Shown here piece by piece: positions 7,393 through 7,749 of a DNA stretch of 7,749 nt. This DNA is from Opitutia bacterium. Lineage in GTDB: Bacteria > Verrucomicrobiota > Verrucomicrobiia > Opitutales > Coraliomargaritaceae. The stretch covers positions 1 to 7,749 of the forward strand of contig DOCS01000171.1 in NCBI GenBank assembly GCA_003503355.1, read 5' to 3'. How positions within the stretch are numbered: position 1 is the first letter of the stretch; each line of letters opens with the position of its first letter. Made by a program: the position numbers and the translations under genes. The notes under the pieces are model-generated. The model was not told where the DNA came from and searched no databases. It saw nothing but the letters and a program-made list of their open reading frames with translations.

Positions 7393-7421
7393 GCGCTCCG
7401 ATTATCCGTGCTGCGGAGCGC
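7393..7421. repeat. Perfect 8-bp inverted repeat upstream of oppA
   Basis: GCGCTCCG at 7393-7400 and CGGAGCGC at 7414-7421 are perfect inverted copies separated by 13 bases. The spacer holds the candidate -10 box of oppA. No T run follows on either strand, so a terminator is unlikely. It could be an operator for a regulator, or a hairpin at the end of the dodecin transcript; both are inferences. Confidence 0.45.
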
Positions 7422-7429
7422 TGTGTTTA
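7401..7429 (-). promoter_or_regulatory. Candidate promoter for the oppABC operon
   Basis: On the minus strand, TAAACA (7429-7424; 4 of 6 matches to the -35 consensus) is followed after 17 bases by GATAAT (7406-7401; 5 of 6 matches to the -10 consensus). The -10 ends about 60 bases before the oppA ATG, which allows a short leader with the strong ribosome site. The -10 lies inside the loop of the 8-bp inverted repeat. Sigma70 consensus is assumed to hold in this organism. Confidence 0.4.
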
Positions 7430-7459
7430 GGCCTCTCAACCGAAGCTGCGTACGTCGTC

Positions 7460-7749
7460 TCAGACCTCGGCGCTAGCGGCGCGTGTGCCTTCTTTCTCTG
7501 CTTTTTCCCGTTCATACTTTTCTTCGAGGGTTTCGGGCGCATCGCTTGCCTCCAGCGTGAAGCCCAGCTTGACCCCCACTTGCCAATGGTCGACTTTGGC
7601 GTCCACTACCTGGCCGCGGATCTCGTGCACTTCTACCCATCGAATGTTTCGTATGCTTTCGCCTGCCATCTGCAGGGCGTTCTGAACTGCGTTTTCTATC
7701 GAGTCTGGGGATGTGCCGACCAGCTCGATCTTTTTGTAGGTGTGATTCG
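7460..7749 (-). CDS. Dodecin family flavin-binding protein (partial at the right edge)
   Basis: The reading frame runs in from the right edge; the visible 95 residues start NHTYKKIELVGTS, so only the start codon and perhaps one or two residues are missing. An internal Met at 7669 would give 69 residues, but this would remove the first strand and helix and is not the true start. Dodecins are small cytoplasmic proteins that form hollow 12-mers and store or buffer flavins such as FMN and riboflavin. The family pattern is complete: KKIELVG, TSPDSIENAVQNAL (the helix), the Trp in RNIRWVEV that stacks on the flavin, GQV, and the Gln in WQVGVKLGF that contacts the flavin. Typical dodecins stop soon after GFTLE; here about 30 more residues follow, rich in Glu, Lys and Ala. 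The stop is TGA, read from 7462 to 7460. It lies 119 bases upstream of oppA on the same strand, and no clear terminator is visible between them. Confidence 0.95.
   Translation of the reverse strand, partial: NHTYKKIELVGTSPDSIENAVQNALQMAGESIRNIRWVEVHEIRGQVVDAKVDHWQVGVKLGFTLEASDAPETLEEKYEREKAEKEGTRAASAEV

Noticed and set aside
7393..7421. The 8-bp inverted repeat as an intrinsic terminator of the dodecin gene
   Set aside because: The loop is long (13 bases) and no T run follows on the minus strand, so it does not meet the usual criteria. It is kept only as a dyad of unknown role.
7341..7439. Extension of oppA to the upstream ATG at 7439
   Set aside because: The added 33 residues precede a complete signal peptide, and the internal ATG 7340 has a strong, well-spaced ribosome site. 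The added region also covers the putative promoter.

Overview
The window looks like an ordinary chromosomal segment of a Gram-negative bacterium. A verrucomicrobial host, perhaps an Opitutae/Coraliomargarita-type organism, is my best guess. It rests on the L17 C-terminus with its long Lys/Ala/Glu tail, the moderate GC feel and the overall style of the proteins; no rRNA or other decisive marker is present. No tRNA, rRNA, CRISPR array, insertion sequence or phage gene was seen.

Left part, plus strand. The window opens in the last codons of what is most likely rplQ (ribosomal protein L17), which is followed by a textbook rho-independent terminator. After a 148-base gap come two closely spaced genes. 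The first is a PglE-like PLP-dependent sugar aminotransferase (309-1445). The second, 13 bases on, is a membrane-anchored PglF/WbpM-like UDP-GlcNAc 4,6-dehydratase (1459-3327). Together they would convert UDP-GlcNAc to UDP-4-amino-4,6-dideoxy-GlcNAc, the precursor of bacillosamine-type sugars used in glycans or glycoproteins. The acetyltransferase (PglD) and the glycosyltransferase that usually complete this pathway are not here.

Right part, minus strand, read from right to left. A dodecin gene, cut by the right edge, carries an unusual charged C-terminal tail of about 30 residues. After a 119-base gap holding a possible promoter and an 8-bp dyad comes an oligopeptide ABC transporter operon: oppA (lipoprotein-like binding protein), oppB and oppC (permeases; the two genes overlap by 8 bases). 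A small uncharacterised, possibly TPR-like protein gene follows. Its stop codon overlaps the stop of the converging dehydratase gene. The transporter ATPases OppD and OppF are not in the window.

Together the window holds two functional modules meeting tail to tail: nucleotide-sugar synthesis for surface glycans, and peptide uptake. I see no convincing new system. The items most worth a second look are the uncharacterised gene at the end of the opp operon, the opp operon without ATPases, the tailed dodecin, and the dyad around the putative oppA promoter.
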